DNA from: Pirellulales bacterium
GTDB lineage: Bacteria; Planctomycetota; Planctomycetia; Pirellulales; UBA1268
Length of the DNA stretch: 64,000 nt
Direction: 5' to 3'
Assembly (NCBI GenBank): GCA_016776925.1
Contig: JADHSL010000006.1
Coordinates: 34,332-98,331, forward strand
Each line of letters opens with the position of its first letter. Within the stretch, counting starts at the first letter, position 1. A program made the position numbers and the translations under genes. Positions 1 to 9,744 of this stretch are shown here, piece after piece. Below the pieces are notes generated by a model, which was not told the DNA's origin, did not search any database, and saw nothing but the letters and a program-made list of their open reading frames with translations.

Positions 1-1
1 G

Positions 2-196
2 GCCTGCCGACTAGCATGGGCGCAGAAGGAGGTTGACGCTGCTATCAAGACTCGCCTACTCAAAGAGGCTGAAGCCGATATAAAAATTGAGGCTCAGCTG
101 CACCCAAGCCTCGGCGGTGACGTATTAAAAGAAAGGTTTGAGGCGTTGCTGGAAGTAATCCAGCAGGAGTCTCTCACGATTTCAAAGACGAGATAA
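2..196 (+). CDS. C-terminal fragment of an unidentified protein
   Basis: The open frame enters from the left edge and ends at TAA 194-196, leaving 64 residues. The visible tail is hydrophilic and helical (many Lys, Glu, Ala, Leu), ending KTR. It stops 5 bases before the next start codon, so it is probably the first visible gene of the operon that continues with the TPR and ExbB/ExbD genes. Too little is left to name a family. Confidence 0.6.
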   Translation, partial: ACRLAWAQKEVDAAIKTRLLKEAEADIKIEAQLHPSLGGDVLKERFEALLEVIQQESLTISKTR

Positions 197-201
197 AGAC
201 T

Positions 202-1332
202 ATGAAATACAAATATCTAGAAAAAAACCCAAGCCGAATTTTAGGACTGTTTGATTTGTTTCTCAGGCGGCTTGTGGTCTGTTGCATCTATGCCGCATCG
301 CAAAGCGGAGCAAGCGTTGACGCGGCGGATCAGGTGGTCACTCGTAACGAAACGTTATTTGGGAAAATAGAATCTGTGTCGACTGAAGCGGTTCAGTTGC
401 TCCCTAGAGGCTCTGCGAGTGCTGCTCGCGAAATAGGCGTTTCAGATGTCGTGATGATTCAATTTTCTGATGAACCGCAGGATTTGATTGAGGCAAAAAG
501 GCGGCTTGTAAAAAATAACTTTGTCGGCGCCCTCGAAGCCATTCAGCAAGTCGATGAAGATGAGATTCAGAGTGCTTCGGTGGCGGTTCGTGGTGAATAT
601 GCATATGTCCGAGCAGTGGCTGGCGGTCATGTTGCGATGGGCGTTGCTGGGAAAATATCCTCGGCCCTCCGTTCTATAAAAAATGTAATCGACCAGTTTA
701 CGCGTTCAATTCATTACTATGAATTACTCGAGGTTGCTGGAGATCTTGAGCAAGCCCTTGGACGATATGATGAAGCTGCGTCATGGTATAAGAAAATTGC
801 GATCGGCCCCCCGCCTATGGTGGTCCGTGCAGGAAGGCTTAAAGGAGATGTTCTAGCTGCGGAAGGTCGGCACCTAGAGGCAATAACAGAATTTGAAAAA
901 GTGCAGTCAGTTGATCTGGTTGGGGGCTTTGTTGAGCAAGAAAAAATGATGGCATGTCTTGGGCAGGCAGAAAGTCTTCTTTCGTTAGGCCGGTTTAGTG
1001 AGGCAGCCTCTCTTATTCGTACCATGCTTTCGGGATCACACCCTGAAGAAGTACCTATTGCCACGACTAATGTATTACTCGGGAACGCGTATAGCCTCCT
1101 TGGTCGATCGCTCGCAGAGATGAAACAAGATCAAGATGCCTTAATTGCATATTTGACTGTGGATTTGGTGTATGGCGATGCCCCTGAAACGCACGCGGAA
1201 GCACTCTTTCAGTTGTTTCAATTGTGGAATAGTGGGGGCTATCCTCGACGGGCGGAGGAAGTACGAAAAAGATTGATGAAGACCTATCCGCAAAGTACTT
1301 GGGCTACTGATTTGAATCCGTCTACTAAGTAA
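202..1332 (+). CDS. Exported tetratricopeptide-repeat protein
   Basis: A 376-residue protein with a hydrophobic stretch at about residues 22-33 followed by small residues up to SGASVDAAD, which reads as a signal peptide. From about residue 90 it is almost all paired amphipathic helices with TPR-like signatures (for example ALGRYDEAASWYKKI, LAEGRHLEAITEFEKV and a late YPQSTWA). It lies upstream of one ExbB and two ExbD genes. In planctomycetes and other Gram-negatives, TPR proteins of this sort travel with Exb/Tol-type motors and probably act as periplasmic partners; that role is inferred from context. The start follows the previous stop by 5 bases. Confidence 0.7.
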   Translation: MKYKYLEKNPSRILGLFDLFLRRLVVCCIYAASQSGASVDAADQVVTRNETLFGKIESVSTEAVQLLPRGSASAAREIGVSDVVMIQFSDEPQDLIEAKRRLVKNNFVGALEAIQQVDEDEIQSASVAVRGEYAYVRAVAGGHVAMGVAGKISSALRSIKNVIDQFTRSIHYYELLEVAGDLEQALGRYDEAASWYKKIAIGPPPMVVRAGRLKGDVLAAEGRHLEAITEFEKVQSVDLVGGFVEQEKMMACLGQAESLLSLGRFSEAASLIRTMLSGSHPEEVPIATTNVLLGNAYSLLGRSLAEMKQDQDALIAYLTVDLVYGDAPETHAEALFQLFQLWNSGGYPRRAEEVRKRLMKTYPQSTWATDLNPSTK

Positions 1333-1472
1333 ATCCGCGTAGCATGTTTGATCGCCATGGAGTACAAACAGTAAACTTCAGGCAGTCCTCAGGAAGATCT
1401 TCTGATGCAAGATGCACTTTAGGATGAGTGATCGATTAGGGCTTATGTGCCAGAAAGCAGGGATGTTCACAG

Positions 1473-2324
1473 ATGCAGTTTTTCAGGAATCAGTTGCGGC
1501 CTCAGGGTCATATTTTTGTAATCGGAATAGTCTTTCTGTGGTCGGCTGGTGCAGTAGCTCAGGTGGCCGACGAGAGTCAGCCTGTTAATCCAGAGGCTGG
1601 AGTAGAGATTGGTGCAGCGATTGAGCCTGCAGCGGTTGAGCCAGTCATGCCTGAATCAGATTTGGGTAGAGGTGGCAACGATGTGATTCCAAGCGCACCA
1701 GATAATTTACTTGTCTATTACATAAAAGCACTTGGTGCGACTTTTGTTATTGTTTTTGTGGCTCTTTCGTTCGCGCTTGTTGCGTTGCTTGTCATGTGCT
1801 TCTTGCAGTTACGCCGTACGGTTCTTATGCCCCCTGAACTTATTGAAGGATTCGAGATTCATCTGGATAAGAAGGAGTTTCAGCAGGCATACGAACTTGC
1901 AAAGGCTGACGATTCCTACCTTGGTCGTGTGCTTTCTGTCGGCCTTGTCAAACTGCAGGTGGGTCGGCAGCAGGCGTTTGATGCAATGCGTGAAACACAG
2001 GCTGAGGAAGCGATGCAGCTCGAGCATAAAATCAGTTATGTGTCTCTCATCGGCGCATTGGCACCAATGTTTGGATTGCTTGGAACGGTGAGTGGTATGG
2101 TTAGTGCATTCACCGTTATCGCTCAGTCTGCAACTCAGCCAAAGCATCACGAGCTGGCGAGTGGGATTTCGCAGGCACTTGTGACAACGCTCATTGGGCT
2201 TTGGATAGCGATTCCTGCTGTGGCCTGTTTTAGCTTATTTCGTAATTGGCTTGAGCAACTCAATAGTGACGTGGATACCGAAGCCGTGCGTCTTATTTCG
2301 AAAGTACCGTTGACTCAAAAGTAG
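1473..2324 (+). CDS. MotA/TolQ/ExbB-type proton channel protein
   Basis: A 283-residue inner-membrane protein. The N-terminus has a cleavable-looking signal (hydrophobic 13-29, ending VAQ), then an acidic linker, one transmembrane helix at about 87-113, a cytoplasmic helical region, and two more helices around 195-218 and 240-255. The segment SLIGALAPMFGLLGTVSGM is the conserved ExbB/TolQ channel motif. With an ExbD/TolR partner such proteins use the proton gradient to energise outer-membrane transport or envelope work. An AGGGA ribosome site precedes the ATG, and two ExbD genes follow at once. The choice between ExbB and TolQ cannot be made from sequence alone; no TolA, TolB, Pal or TonB gene is nearby. 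Confidence 0.9.
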   Translation: MQFFRNQLRPQGHIFVIGIVFLWSAGAVAQVADESQPVNPEAGVEIGAAIEPAAVEPVMPESDLGRGGNDVIPSAPDNLLVYYIKALGATFVIVFVALSFALVALLVMCFLQLRRTVLMPPELIEGFEIHLDKKEFQQAYELAKADDSYLGRVLSVGLVKLQVGRQQAFDAMRETQAEEAMQLEHKISYVSLIGALAPMFGLLGTVSGMVSAFTVIAQSATQPKHHELASGISQALVTTLIGLWIAIPAVACFSLFRNWLEQLNSDVDTEAVRLISKVPLTQK

Positions 2325-2368
2325 TGTCACGGTGACAAGAGTAAATCGAATCTACGGGAAATTTTTCA

Positions 2369-2806
2369 GTGATACGGAGAAATAATGGGCCAGCTGTAGT
2401 TGAGAACGACATGACACCCATGATTGATGTGACGTTCCAGTTGATCACCTTTTTTATGTTCGTATTGAATTTCAGTGAGGCAGAACAGGATGAACGTATT
2501 CAGCTTCCGTCGAGTCAATTAGCGAAGCCTGCAGAGGGAGTTGTTGAAGCGCCTATAACCATGCAACTCACGGCAGACGGTGGCGTTTTATATGCTGGTG
2601 AGATCATTCCAGTCGATGAAATTGGAGGGTCGCTGCAACGAGAGCGAGATATTATTGTGGCAGCTGATAAAGATCCAAAACGTGCAACGGTTATTGTTCG
2701 AGCAGATGGTCGGGCGAATGCCGGTGACGTGCAGCGAGTTATTCAGATTTGCCAGGAGCTTGGATTTCAGAAATTTGCGCTCCGTGCCCTTTACAAGCCG
2801 GACTGA
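2369..2806 (+). CDS. ExbD/TolR-family biopolymer transport protein (first copy)
   Basis: 145 residues with the family layout: short cytoplasmic N-terminus, the conserved segment NDMTPMIDVTFQL entering one transmembrane helix, then a periplasmic domain ending in a typical QxCQELGF-like region. The Asp of MIDVTF is the proton-carrying residue of the family. The start is GTG, supported by a GGGAA site about 9 bases upstream; no in-frame ATG precedes the transmembrane motif. It stops directly against the start of the second ExbD copy, so the two are almost certainly co-translated. Confidence 0.9.
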   Translation: MIRRNNGPAVVENDMTPMIDVTFQLITFFMFVLNFSEAEQDERIQLPSSQLAKPAEGVVEAPITMQLTADGGVLYAGEIIPVDEIGGSLQRERDIIVAADKDPKRATVIVRADGRANAGDVQRVIQICQELGFQKFALRALYKPD

Positions 2807-3298
2807 ATGATGCCCCCTCCCCTTCCCCGTCGACGACTTGAAAAAGTGGCGGTCAATATGACCCCCATGATTGACGTTGTATTTCAACTGATGATTTTCT
2901 TTATGCTAACGTTTAACATTATCGCTCCGGAAGGAGATTTTGATGTTCGTATGCCACTTGGGAAGTCTTCTGCAGAGCCTCCTGATGACCTTCAATTGCC
3001 GCCAATTCAAGTACGTTTGGCAGCAGATCAGGAGGGCACACTCGCAGGGATTTCGATGAACGGAGAGCCCGTTCTAGATTTCGGTGATCTGCGACAAAGA
3101 GTAGCCAGCTTTGTTGATGTTGCTCTCGAGAGTGGAGCGTCACTTGAAGATGTTGAATTAGAAATTGATTGTGACTACGAACTTAACTATATCAATATTA
3201 TTGATGCAATCACTGCAGTATCTGGCAGGCTGGAAGATGGGCAGCTCATTGAAATGGTCAAGAAAATAAGTTTTGTTCCACTTCAACGACAGCCATAG
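2807..3298 (+). CDS. ExbD/TolR-family biopolymer transport protein (second copy)
   Basis: 163 residues, again with VNMTPMIDVVFQL entering a single membrane helix and a periplasmic domain. It differs clearly from the first copy outside that motif, so this is an old paralogue pair and not a recent duplication. The ATG follows the previous TGA with no gap. Two different ExbD subunits behind one ExbB is common in planctomycete genomes and suggests a mixed ExbD dimer in the motor, which is an inference. The gene ends 19 bases from the converging recombinase. Confidence 0.9.
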   Translation: MMPPPLPRRRLEKVAVNMTPMIDVVFQLMIFFMLTFNIIAPEGDFDVRMPLGKSSAEPPDDLQLPPIQVRLAADQEGTLAGISMNGEPVLDFGDLRQRVASFVDVALESGASLEDVELEIDCDYELNYINIIDAITAVSGRLEDGQLIEMVKKISFVPLQRQP

Positions 3299-3317
3299 TT
3301 TTCCCAGTCCGGGTTGC

Positions 3318-4313
3318 TCAGCTTCTTGGATGGTATTGCAGATGAACACTCTTCAGTCGTCCAGAATCGACGTGAGTGTACCGCTGTGTTGTAGCTATGC
3401 TGGCGTGCCCTAGCATTTCCTGAACGTGTCTCAGATCAACTCCACCGGCTACAAGATGAGTGGCAAAGCTGTGTCGAAGAGTATGGGGTGAAATGTTGTC
3501 GGCAAGGCCTGCAGAGGTGGCATGCTCGCGAACAATTTCCCAGATTCGCATTCGCGAGAGTCTATTGCCCCTCGTGGACACAATGACGTAGTTCTGTTCA
3601 CTCAAGCGAGACACAAATTGAGATCTGTGATCACGTATCCACTGTGAGATCGCAGCATGAGCCCGCTGTCCAAGAGGAACCACCCGTTCTTTGTTCCCTT
3701 TGCCACGGCATGTGCAGAATTGCTCCTCGAGACGGAGATCGTCTAGCTTGAGTGAAGACACTTCCGAAGCACGGCAACCGGTGGCATAGAGCAGTTCTAA
3801 GAGGGCACGGTCACGTGAGCCTGTAGCAGTAAATCGTGACGGGCTGTCAAGCAAGAGATCAACTTGACGCGATGACAAAACGGCGGGGATCGTGTCATCG
3901 GGGCGAGCCAAGACAAGTTGTTCGGCAGGGTTGTCCGTCATGATTCCTTCAAGTTGAAGGAAAGAATAAAAGCACCTGAGTGTGGCTGCTTTTCTTGAAA
4001 TTGTGGCTCGAGATTGTTTCTCATCAGAGAGTGTGCCGAGGTACTCTCCAAGGTCTTGGATCGTTGTTGTCAGGGGAGAACGGCCACTGAGCCACGCTCC
4101 AAATGATTGGAGGTCACGTCGGTATGCCGACTGGGTGTTCTCGGCGAGGCCTCTTTCATGACGGATGAAGGCAAGAAATCGTTCGATGAGTTCGTCGATA
4201 CGAATCGTCGAAAGAACCTTGCTCTGCGGGCCCTTAAAAGCAATCTTTCGAATGCGTGAGCGTGGCGCATTTTTCTGCTTCTTGATGCTCGTGCCTGGTT
4301 GCTTTTTTCCCAT
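3318..4313 (-). CDS. xerC: Tyrosine site-specific recombinase, XerC/XerD type
   Basis: 331 residues. After a basic N-terminal tail of about 35 residues comes the SAM-like core-binding domain (RHERGLAENTQSAYRRDL, about 51-68), then the catalytic domain. The catalytic set is visible: Arg181 (ATGCRASE), Lys205 (GKGNKER), His277 and Arg280 (HTLRHSF), His303 (LGHAS) and nucleophile Tyr312 (RYTHV). Xer proteins resolve chromosome dimers at dif during division. XerC and XerD are hard to separate here, so the symbol is provisional. No phage or integron genes adjoin it, which favours a housekeeping role. It lies 52 bases downstream of metH on the same strand and may be co-transcribed. Confidence 0.85.
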   Translation of the reverse strand: MGKKQPGTSIKKQKNAPRSRIRKIAFKGPQSKVLSTIRIDELIERFLAFIRHERGLAENTQSAYRRDLQSFGAWLSGRSPLTTTIQDLGEYLGTLSDEKQSRATISRKAATLRCFYSFLQLEGIMTDNPAEQLVLARPDDTIPAVLSSRQVDLLLDSPSRFTATGSRDRALLELLYATGCRASEVSSLKLDDLRLEEQFCTCRGKGNKERVVPLGQRAHAAISQWIRDHRSQFVSRLSEQNYVIVSTRGNRLSRMRIWEIVREHATSAGLADNISPHTLRHSFATHLVAGGVDLRHVQEMLGHASIATTQRYTHVDSGRLKSVHLQYHPRS

Positions 4314-4365
4314 GGAGTTGATTCATCTGAGCGGAAAAAGGAAATCCTCAAATCAACTCCAGAAA

Positions 4366-7300
4366 TCAAGGGTCGTACCCAAGGTTCGGCGCGAGCCAAC
4401 GCTCGATCTCTTTTTCTGCCATCCCTTTTCGAGTAGCGTACGATTGCACTTGTTCACGAGTGATTCTGTCTACAGCAAAGTATCGGCTTTCCGGGTGGCC
4501 AAAGTAGAGGCCGCACACGCTTGCCGCTGGTATCATCGCAAAGTTCTCTGTGAGACTCATGCCAGCAACATTTTCTGCATCGAGTAGTTGGAATAAGGCC
4601 GGTTTTTCTGTGTGATCCGGACAGGCCGGATAACCGGGAGCAGGACGAATACCGCGGTACTTTTCCGCAATAAGATCATTCGTTCCAAGCTGCTCTTGTT
4701 TCCCGAAACCCCAGTCCTTTCGTGCTTTTTGATGGAGCCATTCTGCAAACGCCTCAGCGAGTCGATCAGCAAGTGCTTTAACCATGATTGAGTTGTAGTC
4801 ATCGTGATCTTTATCAAACTGTTCAGCGAATTCATTGCAGCCATGACCGGCAGTGCATGCAAAGGCCCCAACATAATCTTTGCGTCCACTTGACACGGGT
4901 GCGACAAAGTCGGCTAACGCGTAGAAGGTTTCTTGTCCACGTCGCTCCCATTGTTGTCTGAGAGTGTAGATCCGACCAGTTTCATTTTGTCGGTCGTCAT
5001 CATCAAAAAGAACGATGTCATCTCCGTCACTATTTGCAGGAAAGAAGCCGTAGACTCCACGAGCCTCAAGTTTCTGTGTGGTGACGATGTCATCTAGAAG
5101 TTTTTGAGCATCATCGAAAAGTTTTTTGGCTTCATTGCCGACCGTAACATCATCGAAAATAGTCGGGTATTTTCCCTTTAGTTCCCAGGCCATGAAAAAT
5201 GGTGACCAATCGATAAAGGGAATAAGCTCCTCAAGCGATACTTTTGGAAGGTGGCGAAGGCCGAGAAACTCCGGTTTCTCAATCTCGGCGAGTGACCAGT
5301 CGGTCGTCCAGCGTTTTTCAACGGCGGTTTTATACGGTACGAGCTTGACTTGTTGGCGGTTCTTGAAATTTTCAAGGTCCCTTGCCTGAGCTTGGCGGTT
5401 TGCTTCTCCAAACGCCTCTTTAGAAGCTGGGTTCAGTAATTTCTCAACAACGCCAGCCGCACGCGAGGCATCTGTTACGTGAACGACGTTTCCAGAGTAC
5501 TGAGGGGCAATTTTTACCGCAGTGTGACGCGTTGATGTCGTCGCGCCGCCAATCAAAAGAGGGACCTCGAACTTTTCATGCTGGAACTCTTTTGCGACCT
5601 GAACCATTTCATCAAGGCTTGGAGTGATGAGGCCAGAAAGACCAACAATATCGACGTTCTCCTCGCGAGCTTTGTCGATGATCGTGGCACATGGAACCAT
5701 GACACCGATATCAATTATTTCGTAGCCATTGCAGCCTAAAACAACACCAACAATGTTTTTTCCGATGTCATGCACATCACCTTTGACGGTTGCTAAGAGA
5801 ATACGACCACGCTTTGTTTCCTCCTCACCTTGTGCTTTTTTCTCCTCTTCCATGTAAGGCAAGAGATGTGCAACGGCCTTCTTCATGACACGCGCGCTTT
5901 TTACCACCTGAGGAAGAAACATCTTGCCTTCACCGAAGAGATCGCCGACTGTCTGCATGCCACTCATGAGCGGCCCTTCAATGATCTGAAGGCCCGTGTC
6001 ATACTTGGTTCTGGCCTCTTCGATATCGTCCTCGACATGATCAGTAAGCCCTTTAAGTAATGCGTGTGCGAGCCGGTCGTCGATGTCGAGTTCCCGCCAC
6101 TCATCAACTTTTTTAGAGCCGCTTTCGCCATCACCTTTCACGGTTTCTGCAAAATCAATCAACCTGTCAGTCGCATCTTCCCGGCGGTCAAACAAGACAT
6201 CTTCAATTTTCTCGAGGAGTTCGTGGTCGATGTCTTCATAAAGCGCAAGTTGGCCTGCGTTGACGATCCCCATGTCCATACCGGCTTTGATGGCATGATA
6301 AAGAAAAGCAGCATGCATCGCCTCACGAACAAGGTTGTTTCCTCGGAACGAGAAGGAGATATTGCTCACGCCGCCAGAAATTTTTGCGAGTGGCATTTTT
6401 TCTTTGATCTGTCGCGTCGCCTCAATGAAATTTATCGCATAGCGATTATGCTCCTCCATCCCAGTGGCTACCGTAAGAATATTGGGATCGAAAATAATAT
6501 CCTCGGGAGGGAAGTCAGCCTTTTCCGTAAGGAGTTGGTAGGCTCGTTCACATATTGCGACTTTATTATCTATGTCGGTGGCCTGGCCATGCTCGTCAAA
6601 CGCCATGACAACGACAGCGGCTCCATAATCACGGATAATTCGAGCCTGTTTGAGGAACATATCCTCGCCCTCTTTTAGGCTGATTGAATTGACGATGCCT
6701 TTTCCCTGAATGCACTTCAGGCCAGCCTCAAGGACTCCCCATCGAGATGAGTCAATCATGATGGGGACACGAGAGACATCAGGTTCACTGGAAAGGAGCG
6801 TCAGGAATTTCGTCATGACAGCTGGTCCGTCGAGCATGCCTTCGTCAACATTGACATCAATGATGTTGGCCCCATTTTCAACCTGTTGTCGGGCAACACT
6901 CAGAGCAGCCTCATAATTTTCTTCTTTAATAAGCCGGGCAAACGCTCGTGATCCTGTGATGTTTGTGCGTTCACCAATGATCGTAAAACTGCTCTCAGGA
7001 CGGACTTCGAGAAGTTCAAGGCCAGAGTAACGGCTCAATCGTGGTTGATCTGGTGATCGTCGTGGTGGGTGAAGAGAGACTTCGTCAGCAATAGCACGAA
7101 TATGGTCTGGAGTTGTTCCACAACATCCACCAACGATGTTGAGGAAACCATCACGAGCAAATTCACCGATGACGGACGCCATCATTTCTGGGGTCTCATC
7201 GAAGCCTCCGAGAGCATTGGGCAACCCGGCGTTGGGGTAGCAGCTCACCATACGAGGACAGATACGAGAGAGATCTGCGAGATAAGGACGAAGCTTTTCA

Positions 7301-8058
7301 GGGCCGAGCGCGCAGTTGATTCCGGCGCTCAGTAAGTTTGCATGAGAGATGCTCTGATAGCATGCATCGACGGTCTGGGCAGAAAGCGTTCGTCCGCCTT
7401 CGAAGACAGTAAACGATGCCATGATTGGTACTGCTATGCCTGTCGACCGGAAGGATTCTTCAATAGCAAGCAAGGCCGCTTTCAGCACAAGGGTGTCAAA
7501 CGCTGTTTCTGCAAGAAGGAGGTCGACACCTCCCTCGAGAAGCGCTTCTATCTGCGCTCTGTAGCATGCAACCATTTCGTCAAAAGTGACATCACGATGT
7601 CCTGGGTCAGCTACGTTTCCAGCAATTGAGAGCTGCTTATTCGTTGGCCCTATTGAGCCTGCAACAAAACGTGGTTTGTCAGGGGTTTTCAGTGTCGCTG
7701 CGTCAGCGGCTTCCCTTGCGATCCTGCAGGCAGCAAGATTCAATTCTCGGGTATGGTCTTGGAGTCCAAAGTCTGCCAAGGCCACAGGTGTTGCACCAAA
7801 TGTGTTGGTTTCAACAATGTCGGCACCAGCCTCTAGGAAAGAGGCGTGAATCTGCTTTATGGCATCTGGCTGTGAAAGCGTTAAAGCGTCAATACAGTTT
7901 TTCAGATCACGCTCATTGTCTCGGAAAGGTTCGCCTCGAAAACCCTGTTCATCCAGGCCGAGAGCATGAACCATTGTGCCCATAGCACCATCTAAAATAG
8001 CAATTCGTTCATTGAGAACGTTAAGAAAATCTTTCGAACGGTTTGTGGAAATCTCCAT
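4366..8058 (-). CDS. metH: Cobalamin-dependent methionine synthase
   Basis: 1230 residues, full length for MetH. Domains in order: homocysteine-binding barrel (DGAMGTMV near the start, zinc-site [11 protein letters not shown]), pterin-binding barrel (GERTNITGS to about 650), the cap helices, the cobalamin domain with the axial-ligand motif DVHDIGKN, and the C-terminal SAM-dependent reactivation domain ([15 protein letters not shown]). It transfers the methyl group of methyltetrahydrofolate to homocysteine through methylcobalamin and is repaired with SAM and flavodoxin. The complete reactivation domain means no separate activator is needed. The upstream region was read for cobalamin and SAH riboswitch signatures and none was recognised. 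Confidence 0.97.
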   Translation of the reverse strand: MEISTNRSKDFLNVLNERIAILDGAMGTMVHALGLDEQGFRGEPFRDNERDLKNCIDALTLSQPDAIKQIHASFLEAGADIVETNTFGATPVALADFGLQDHTRELNLAACRIAREAADAATLKTPDKPRFVAGSIGPTNKQLSIAGNVADPGHRDVTFDEMVACYRAQIEALLEGGVDLLLAETAFDTLVLKAALLAIEESFRSTGIAVPIMASFTVFEGGRTLSAQTVDACYQSISHANLLSAGINCALGPEKLRPYLADLSRICPRMVSCYPNAGLPNALGGFDETPEMMASVIGEFARDGFLNIVGGCCGTTPDHIRAIADEVSLHPPRRSPDQPRLSRYSGLELLEVRPESSFTIIGERTNITGSRAFARLIKEENYEAALSVARQQVENGANIIDVNVDEGMLDGPAVMTKFLTLLSSEPDVSRVPIMIDSSRWGVLEAGLKCIQGKGIVNSISLKEGEDMFLKQARIIRDYGAAVVVMAFDEHGQATDIDNKVAICERAYQLLTEKADFPPEDIIFDPNILTVATGMEEHNRYAINFIEATRQIKEKMPLAKISGGVSNISFSFRGNNLVREAMHAAFLYHAIKAGMDMGIVNAGQLALYEDIDHELLEKIEDVLFDRREDATDRLIDFAETVKGDGESGSKKVDEWRELDIDDRLAHALLKGLTDHVEDDIEEARTKYDTGLQIIEGPLMSGMQTVGDLFGEGKMFLPQVVKSARVMKKAVAHLLPYMEEEKKAQGEEETKRGRILLATVKGDVHDIGKNIVGVVLGCNGYEIIDIGVMVPCATIIDKAREENVDIVGLSGLITPSLDEMVQVAKEFQHEKFEVPLLIGGATTSTRHTAVKIAPQYSGNVVHVTDASRAAGVVEKLLNPASKEAFGEANRQAQARDLENFKNRQQVKLVPYKTAVEKRWTTDWSLAEIEKPEFLGLRHLPKVSLEELIPFIDWSPFFMAWELKGKYPTIFDDVTVGNEAKKLFDDAQKLLDDIVTTQKLEARGVYGFFPANSDGDDIVLFDDDDRQNETGRIYTLRQQWERRGQETFYALADFVAPVSSGRKDYVGAFACTAGHGCNEFAEQFDKDHDDYNSIMVKALADRLAEAFAEWLHQKARKDWGFGKQEQLGTNDLIAEKYRGIRPAPGYPACPDHTEKPALFQLLDAENVAGMSLTENFAMIPAASVCGLYFGHPESRYFAVDRITREQVQSYATRKGMAEKEIERWLAPNLGYDP

Positions 8059-8378
8059 CGCGCTTTCTGGTCGGTCGTGGGTGTAATTATGGAACAGAAT
8101 CGGAAGGACGCTGTTTTCACAAAAATACGTCGAATCCTGCCCAAATTATAGGCCAGTTAATGATCTTGGGATACTGTGATGTGTTCTTTGCGGGGATTGC
8201 CCAGTGCTCATGAAATACGCCTGTGTTTGAGAATTTGGGCTGATGGCCGTGGATGTAGTGGTGGAAAAAGAAATTTCAAACAATGACCACGACCTCAGGT
8301 GGGTCAAACTCTACTGAAGGTACCTCTGCTCTCTAAAGGATTTGGCTCATTTAAGACGAGAACCTGATCAGGGGAAGT
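8059..8378. other. Intergenic region between divergent metH and the three-gene operon
   Basis: 320 bases without a credible gene. On the minus strand a perfect TATAAT lies at 8145-8150, about 86 bases before the metH start. On the plus strand AGGGGAAG sits directly before the ATG at 8379. No strong hairpin or riboswitch core was recognised. Confidence 0.5.
8145..8150 (-). promoter_or_regulatory. Possible -10 element for metH
   Basis: The hexamer TATAAT reads on the minus strand in the metH upstream region. No good TTGACA-like box lies 16-18 bases upstream, so this is only a candidate. Confidence 0.3.
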
Positions 8379-8978
8379 ATGGATCTGATTGCAATTTTTC
8401 CACGTGTACGGCATACGAAACGCTGTCTTTCGTCAGGAGACAGCTGTCGTGAGCCTGTGTGTAACCCTGAGTCGTTGTACACACATGAATCGGTGCGGCG
8501 TTTGTGTCCGTCGCACGAAGATAATCAGTTGATGAAACAATTCGATGCGGCTTGGCTAGCCGGCTTTCGAGCAGCATCCCAGGCCAGCAAGGCATCGTGT
8601 GTTTTGAAGGAATCTCGGCACGAGCCCATGATTCAATCCAGCAGCCAGAAGGCTCGGCAACAAAGTTTGCCCATGCCGGTGATAGCTGAAAATAGTAGGC
8701 GGCATGTAAAGGATTTGGAATCGACTGCGAAAACAAAAAAACGGACCGTTAAGGCTCGAGGGGACGTAGATAAGTCTCGAAAAAATATTCGCCTTGCGGC
8801 GTTATATCTGCCATCGCTGACGTTGTGGGTCCTGTCTTTCATTGCGGCCGTAATCTGGCTTGGTGTCTTTTTTGTTGAGCGGCAGCCAACTGCACATGAG
8901 AACGTTCACGGAATAGGAACTGTTCGTTTTGCGGAAACACCTGTTTCATCGTATGGACAAGAAAAAAGTAGGCAGTAG
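8379..8978 (+). CDS. Single-pass membrane protein of unknown function, first gene of ATPase operon
   Basis: 199 residues, no recognised family. The first 135 residues are hydrophilic, rich in Ser, Lys and Arg, with five scattered Cys. A basic stretch (KKRTVKARGDVDKSRKNIR, about 120-138) leads into one strong transmembrane helix at about 141-167, followed by a tail of about 30 residues. By the positive-inside rule the long N-terminal part should be cytoplasmic. The gene has an AGGGG ribosome site and ends exactly where the next gene begins, so it is probably the membrane anchor or partner of the two ATPase-like proteins that follow. Confidence 0.6.
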   Translation: MDLIAIFPRVRHTKRCLSSGDSCREPVCNPESLYTHESVRRLCPSHEDNQLMKQFDAAWLAGFRAASQASKASCVLKESRHEPMIQSSSQKARQQSLPMPVIAENSRRHVKDLESTAKTKKRTVKARGDVDKSRKNIRLAALYLPSLTLWVLSFIAAVIWLGVFFVERQPTAHENVHGIGTVRFAETPVSSYGQEKSRQ

Positions 8979-9728
8979 ATGCAATTCGACCGACTCGATC
9001 AAAGTTTTTTGAATCATGCAACACTCTTGGAGCAGCAGGGTGCAGTGTGTGCGGAGCTCGACGCTGGGCCTACTACCGCCCGTGAAAGTGCAAGCAATAA
9101 AGCAACTCGTGGAAAAGCTAGCCTGGACAAGCAGCGACAAGGTGGTTCAACGCAACTAGAGATGTCTGAGGAAAGTGCTCTCGACGACGTATTAGCGATG
9201 CTTCTAACGGCAGTGCCAGAGCAATGGGAAATGCTTGCAGATCGAATTGTGGATGCCCGGAAAAAGGGATGTCGCATCATCGCTATTGCCGGCCACCATG
9301 CTCAGGAGGGGCGGACAACAATCACACGGGGTTTATCCTCAGTCTTGCGGTCAGATGGCCGGCAGGTTCGTTGTCTGGGCTCTTCACAAGAGCTCTGGCG
9401 CGAGTTAATCGGTGACTCTGGGATGTGGCAGCTGCATCAGGACCGACAGGGTTGCCTTGAGTCGCAATGGAAAGAAGATATTATTCTCGTGGATTCAGGT
9501 GTCTGGTTTCCACCCGGCCCATTCCGAAAGCAAGATATAGCGTCCCGCGTTTTTGGTTGTGATGCCGTGCTGTTGGTTCGTCACGCGGATGTGACCCCCT
9601 GCCCTAGTCGGCAGCAATTCCTGTTGAGTCTAGGTGTCTTTCCTATCGGAGAAGTTGTAACCTTCTCTGGCCATAAAGATTGTGGTCCTGTTTCACGGGA
9701 TGTACTGAACTCCTCCTGTATCGCTTAA
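8979..9728 (+). CDS. BY-kinase/MinD-like P-loop protein with altered Walker A
   Basis: 249 residues. The N-terminal 65 residues are low-complexity and hydrophilic. From about residue 98 a P-loop fold of the CpsD/Wzc (BY-kinase) and MinD group is visible: GCRIIAIAGHHAQEGRTT (about 98-114) in the Walker A position, ILVDSG at about 169-174 as Walker A' or B, and a later strand AVLLVRHA. The usual Walker A lysine is Arg112. No tyrosine-rich tail, which BY-kinases autophosphorylate, is present. It abuts the membrane-protein gene and lies 16 bases before the AAA-like gene. A link to polysaccharide export or envelope secretion is inferred from the fold family only. Confidence 0.65.
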   Translation: MQFDRLDQSFLNHATLLEQQGAVCAELDAGPTTARESASNKATRGKASLDKQRQGGSTQLEMSEESALDDVLAMLLTAVPEQWEMLADRIVDARKKGCRIIAIAGHHAQEGRTTITRGLSSVLRSDGRQVRCLGSSQELWRELIGDSGMWQLHQDRQGCLESQWKEDIILVDSGVWFPPGPFRKQDIASRVFGCDAVLLVRHADVTPCPSRQQFLLSLGVFPIGEVVTFSGHKDCGPVSRDVLNSSCIA

Positions 9729-9744
9729 TTCGGAGGGTACTGCA

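Noticed and set aside
6064..6678. 204-codon plus-strand frame inside metH
   Set aside because: Antisense shadow of a highly conserved metH region.
8059..8378. Possible cobalamin or SAH riboswitch upstream of metH
   Set aside because: The conserved core motifs of neither class were recognised when the minus strand was read; a covariance-model scan would settle it.
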